Assembly (NCBI GenBank): GCA_018398805.1
Contig: JAGFBZ010000866.1
Coordinates: 116,001 to 180,000, forward strand
Length of the DNA: 64,000 nt
Reading direction: 5' to 3'
DNA from: Hirundichthys speculiger
Lineage: Eukaryota > Chordata > Actinopteri > Beloniformes > Exocoetidae
Position numbers and translations under genes: made by a program. How positions within the stretch are numbered: position 1 is the first letter of the stretch; each line of letters opens with the position of its first letter. The notes under the pieces were generated by a model. That model was not told the DNA's origin. It did no database searches and saw only the letters and a program-made list of their open reading frames with translations. This document shows positions 61,266 to 64,000 of this stretch, one piece after another.

Positions 61266-62014
61266 CAGTGCGTTTACATGGGAAGTTTAATTCCTCTTTA
61301 ATTCAGAATTAAAGTTAAAGCCGAATAAAAGTTACCATGTAAACACCTAATTCCGAATTAAACTTAATTCCGAAGTAAGTGGCTGGTTTATTCCCATTTT
61401 AATTCCCGCATTAAGTAATTCCGCGGTCATGTTTACACTAATTCCTGTTTAAATTAATTCCCGTCTTTCTGCGCATGCTAGTTCTCTTGCCCGTCTGTCG
61501 CGATGACGCTTATATTCCGCGCTGGACTTGTTTTCAAAACAAAGTTTCAAGATGGCAGCACGCAGTAAACGGTGTTCAAGAGCAGAGACGATTTATTTAA
61601 TAAATAGCTTGGAGGAACTGGAAATAATTAAAAGAACAGATGGCAGGAAACATAAAAATTGTGATCTTTTCAAAGTTGTAGCGGCCAGGTTAAATGAAGG
61701 AGGTTTCACAGATAGAGACGCCACCCAGGTCAAAAATAAGTGGAATGTTGTTGCTAACCGAGTTAGCTAAGTTTGTTTTCTTCTGGTAGACGTAAAGACG
61801 TCCGCCCCCCCCCCCCCCCCCCCATCCAATCAGAACCCTTCCCAACCCCCAGACCTAAAGCGGAGTTGGATAAAGCCGAACAAACGTGTTTTCCATGTAA
61901 ACCTTAATTCGGAATTACTATTTCCATGTAAACTCGAAGGAAAATAGTTTAATTCGGAATTATTTAATTCCTAATTATTAATTCCGAATTAAAAAACATC
62001 ATGTAACCGCAGCC
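61266..62014 (+). mobile_element. SANT-ORF Harbinger-like element, copy D
   Basis: Begins CAGTGCGTTTACATGGG, ends CATGTAACCGCAGCC, with a perfect 3-bp duplication AAT on both sides. The AATTCCGAATTA motifs are as in copy A. It includes a C run of about 19 bases (61805-61823). Confidence 0.78.
61552..61770 (+). CDS. Myb/SANT-like small protein in element copy D
   Basis: The 72-residue frame is almost identical to that of copy A: only CDLFK replaces CELFK. The start context is the same AAGATGG, and an upstream in-frame ATG at 61528 extends it to 80 residues. The frame is intact and stops after NVVANRVS. Confidence 0.55.
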   Translation: MAARSKRCSRAETIYLINSLEELEIIKRTDGRKHKNCDLFKVVAARLNEGGFTDRDATQVKNKWNVVANRVS

Positions 62015-62555
62015 AATGATGCTGGTTTAGCCAACGAGCTGCTGGGGACTGGAAATCTGGGACCAGTTTGGGAACAAAAAACTAAAAAACATCATCAATC
62101 TCAAAAGAGAAAAATACTGTGGCGTGCTAACCGCTAACCGCTAACCGCTCCACATCTGACTCAAGGTAACTTTAGCGACCTGTGGCTTTCTACCAAGCTC
62201 ATTTTATCTATATTTATGATTTCAAGTTGTTGACTTTGATACTGCAAAGTTCTTCATCGATATATTTGATCCAACAGCTGCTCAACACATTTAGAGCTTC
62301 CAGATTTAAGTCTTTATTCTCTTGACCAGATCATGACTCGGGGATACTGGACGTGTCGGAGCTTTAAGCTTTTTGTTGTCGTCCTCAAACTGTCCTGAGC
62401 AGGTTATTGTTTTGTTTAGTAATTTAACTTTTGAAGAGATCTTGTACTGTTAAACTCCAACAACACCTTTTTCTCTCCAACCTTAGCTGTTTTTTTCTTT
62501 TTTTAATTATTGAGTATCTTGGAAGACGCTGTGACAGAGAAATGATGAGTTGGAG

Positions 62556-62894
62556 CAGTGGTGCGCAAACTGTGGTACGCGTACCAGCAGTGGTACGTGA
62601 GCGCTCTCTGGTGGTACGCGGGGGAACGTCACGACTTTCCACATTTTATTCCACATTTTCACTTTTCTTTTTTTAATCTGAAACAGACAATGCATTATAA
62701 ATACAACGTTTCAAACGACATTCAGGTAACAATAAATAACCACAATAAGGAATAAACATCTCTACTGTGCGTTTAAAGCTAATTGAGAAGGCATATATGG
62801 CTATATTTTAAAGTTTAAAGTCATCATGGTGGAACTCAGAGAGCTGAACAGGTTTCTCAGGTGGTACGCAGGATTAAAAGTTTGAGAACCACTG
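62556..62894. mobile_element. hAT-type MITE (CAGTGGTGCGCAAAC ends)
   Basis: The ends CAGTGGTGCGCAAACTGTGG and AGTTTGAGAACCACTG are inverted, with GGTACGC repeats near both. Flanks AGTTGGAG and AGTTAGAT match at six of eight positions. Confidence 0.78.
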
Positions 62895-62980
62895 AGTTAG
62901 ATCAACAACAGTTATGGGTAAATTTACCATTTCATATTTATGACAGCAAGCGAGAATTTGTTGCAGGACCAAACTGCATA

Positions 62981-63879
62981 TACAGTCATGGAAAAAATGA
63001 TTAGACCACCCTTGTTTTCTTCAGTTTCTTGTTCATTTTAATGCCTGGTACAACTAAAGGTACATTTGTTTGGACAAACATAACGATAACCACAAAGATT
63101 GCTCATAAGAGTTTTATTTAAGAGCTGATATCTCACCATTTTCCATGGTTTTCTTGATTATAACCTAAATCACTTAAGTTTTTACATCAATAGCTATGGC
63201 GTTGTACTGCCAAAAACACTGCTTTTATGCATTCAGTGTTTTCTTTTCTGTCTGTTTTAGTCACATGATGACGTTTAGTGGTACCAGGTATTAAAATGAA
63301 CAAGAAAGTGAAGAAAAAATGGTGGTCTAATCATTTTTTCCATGACTGTATTTTCAATATTTAGCTAATTTTCTTCACATTTAGCTAATTTTACACACAT
63401 TTGAGACATAAATTATTTCAAAATTTGGTTATATGTGAACAAAAATTAAATGTTAAATCTAAATGTTAAATCTAAATATTAAATCTAAATCTAAATGTTA
63501 ATATTTAGATTTAACATTTGACATTTAGATTTAGATTTAACATTTAGATTTAACATTTAGATTTAGATTTAACATTTCATTTTCGTTCACATATAACCAA
63601 ATTTTTAAATACTTTATGTTTCAAATGTGTGTAAAATGAGTTAAATGTGAAGAAAATGAGCTAAATATTGAAAATATATCAGTTTGAAAACTGTAATCAA
63701 GTTAAGTTTTTACATCAATAGCTATGGCGTTGTACTGCCAAAAACACTGCTTTTATGCATTCAGTGTTTTCTTTTCTGTCTGTTTTAGTCACATGATGAC
63801 GTTTAGTGGTAACCAGGTATTAAAATGAACAAGAAAGTGAAGAAAAAATGGTGGTCTAATAATTTTTTCCATGACTGTA
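62981..63879 (+). mobile_element. Composite Tc1-type MITE plus palindrome, copy 2
   Basis: A complete MITE (62981-63350), the palindrome (63350-63675), a short link ATCAGTTTGAAAACTGTAAT, and the right half of another MITE (about 63702-63879). The outer ends are the standard TACAGTCATGG inverted repeats with TA. It shares its MITE-palindrome-link structure with 26326-27050. Confidence 0.82.
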
Positions 63880-64000
63880 TATCTAATGTTTTTGATTACA
63901 GCACTAACCATTAATGCACATACAGAAAGTTGTTTGAAGTAAATAAATTCCATCACATTAGTTTTTCTATCGTTGTATGTCTTTAAACATATAAACGTTA

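Larger units (their letters stand above)
59941..64000 (-). other. nav3 intron upstream of the CH-end exon (partial)
   Basis: No further CH-domain exon was found here, so the preceding exon lies beyond 64000. The region contains a SANT-ORF element (61266-62014), a hAT MITE (62556-62894) and the second composite MITE-palindrome element (62981-63879). From 60050 to 61260 I see nothing beyond ordinary intronic sequence. Confidence 0.65.

Overview
The window looks like vertebrate, specifically teleost, nuclear DNA. It has short exons with canonical GT/AG splice sites spread through long introns, and a dense load of fish-type DNA transposons (hAT, Tc1/mariner, Harbinger-like), L2-type LINE remnants, a tRNA-derived SINE and long satellites. 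I see no bacterial-type genes, rRNA, functional tRNA, CRISPR array or virus.

The only host gene I can support is part of neuron navigator 3 (nav3), on the minus strand, reading from high to low coordinates. Seven coding exons are visible. In transcript order they are: 59940-59765 (end of the CH domain plus a Q8 tract), 44334-44266 (a 69-bp frame-neutral exon), 32781-32639, 26211-25077 (a large Ser/Lys-rich exon with SxIP motifs), 16523-16408, and 5602-5494. The seventh, 12309-11673, is an alternative first exon. Splice phases agree at every junction. The start of the gene (most of the CH domain) lies beyond 64000, and the rest (coiled coils, AAA+ domain) lies beyond position 1.

The most interesting host feature is the exon at 12309-11673. 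It begins with an ATG preceded by an in-frame stop, resembles the N-terminus of NAV1, and ends at a GTAAGT donor in phase 1. That is the same phase as the normal upstream exon at 16408, so both can splice to the exon at 5602. This predicts a short, CH-less NAV3 isoform from an internal promoter. A second notable point is a one-base insertion in the exon at 59765-59940 that breaks the frame just before the Q8 tract.

The introns hold mobile DNA in layers. 1-5493: L2 LINE relic, hAT, Tc1-type MITE. 5603-11672: hAT with a nested Tc1-type MITE, then a 1.15-kb fold-back element. 13-25 kb: MITE, two SANT-ORF elements, hAT, a 1.25-kb GAGT satellite and a nested hAT pair. 26-32 kb: a composite MITE-palindrome element, a large hAT and a palindromic element. 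33-44 kb: hAT, LINE and Tc1 relics, a SINE, and a triplicated unit carrying a hAT whose third copy was hit by a BED-finger hAT. 45-59 kb: palindromic element, hATs, SANT element, MITE and a 52-bp minisatellite. 60-64 kb: SANT element, hAT and a second composite. Many hAT copies keep perfect 8-bp target duplications, so insertion order can be read directly.
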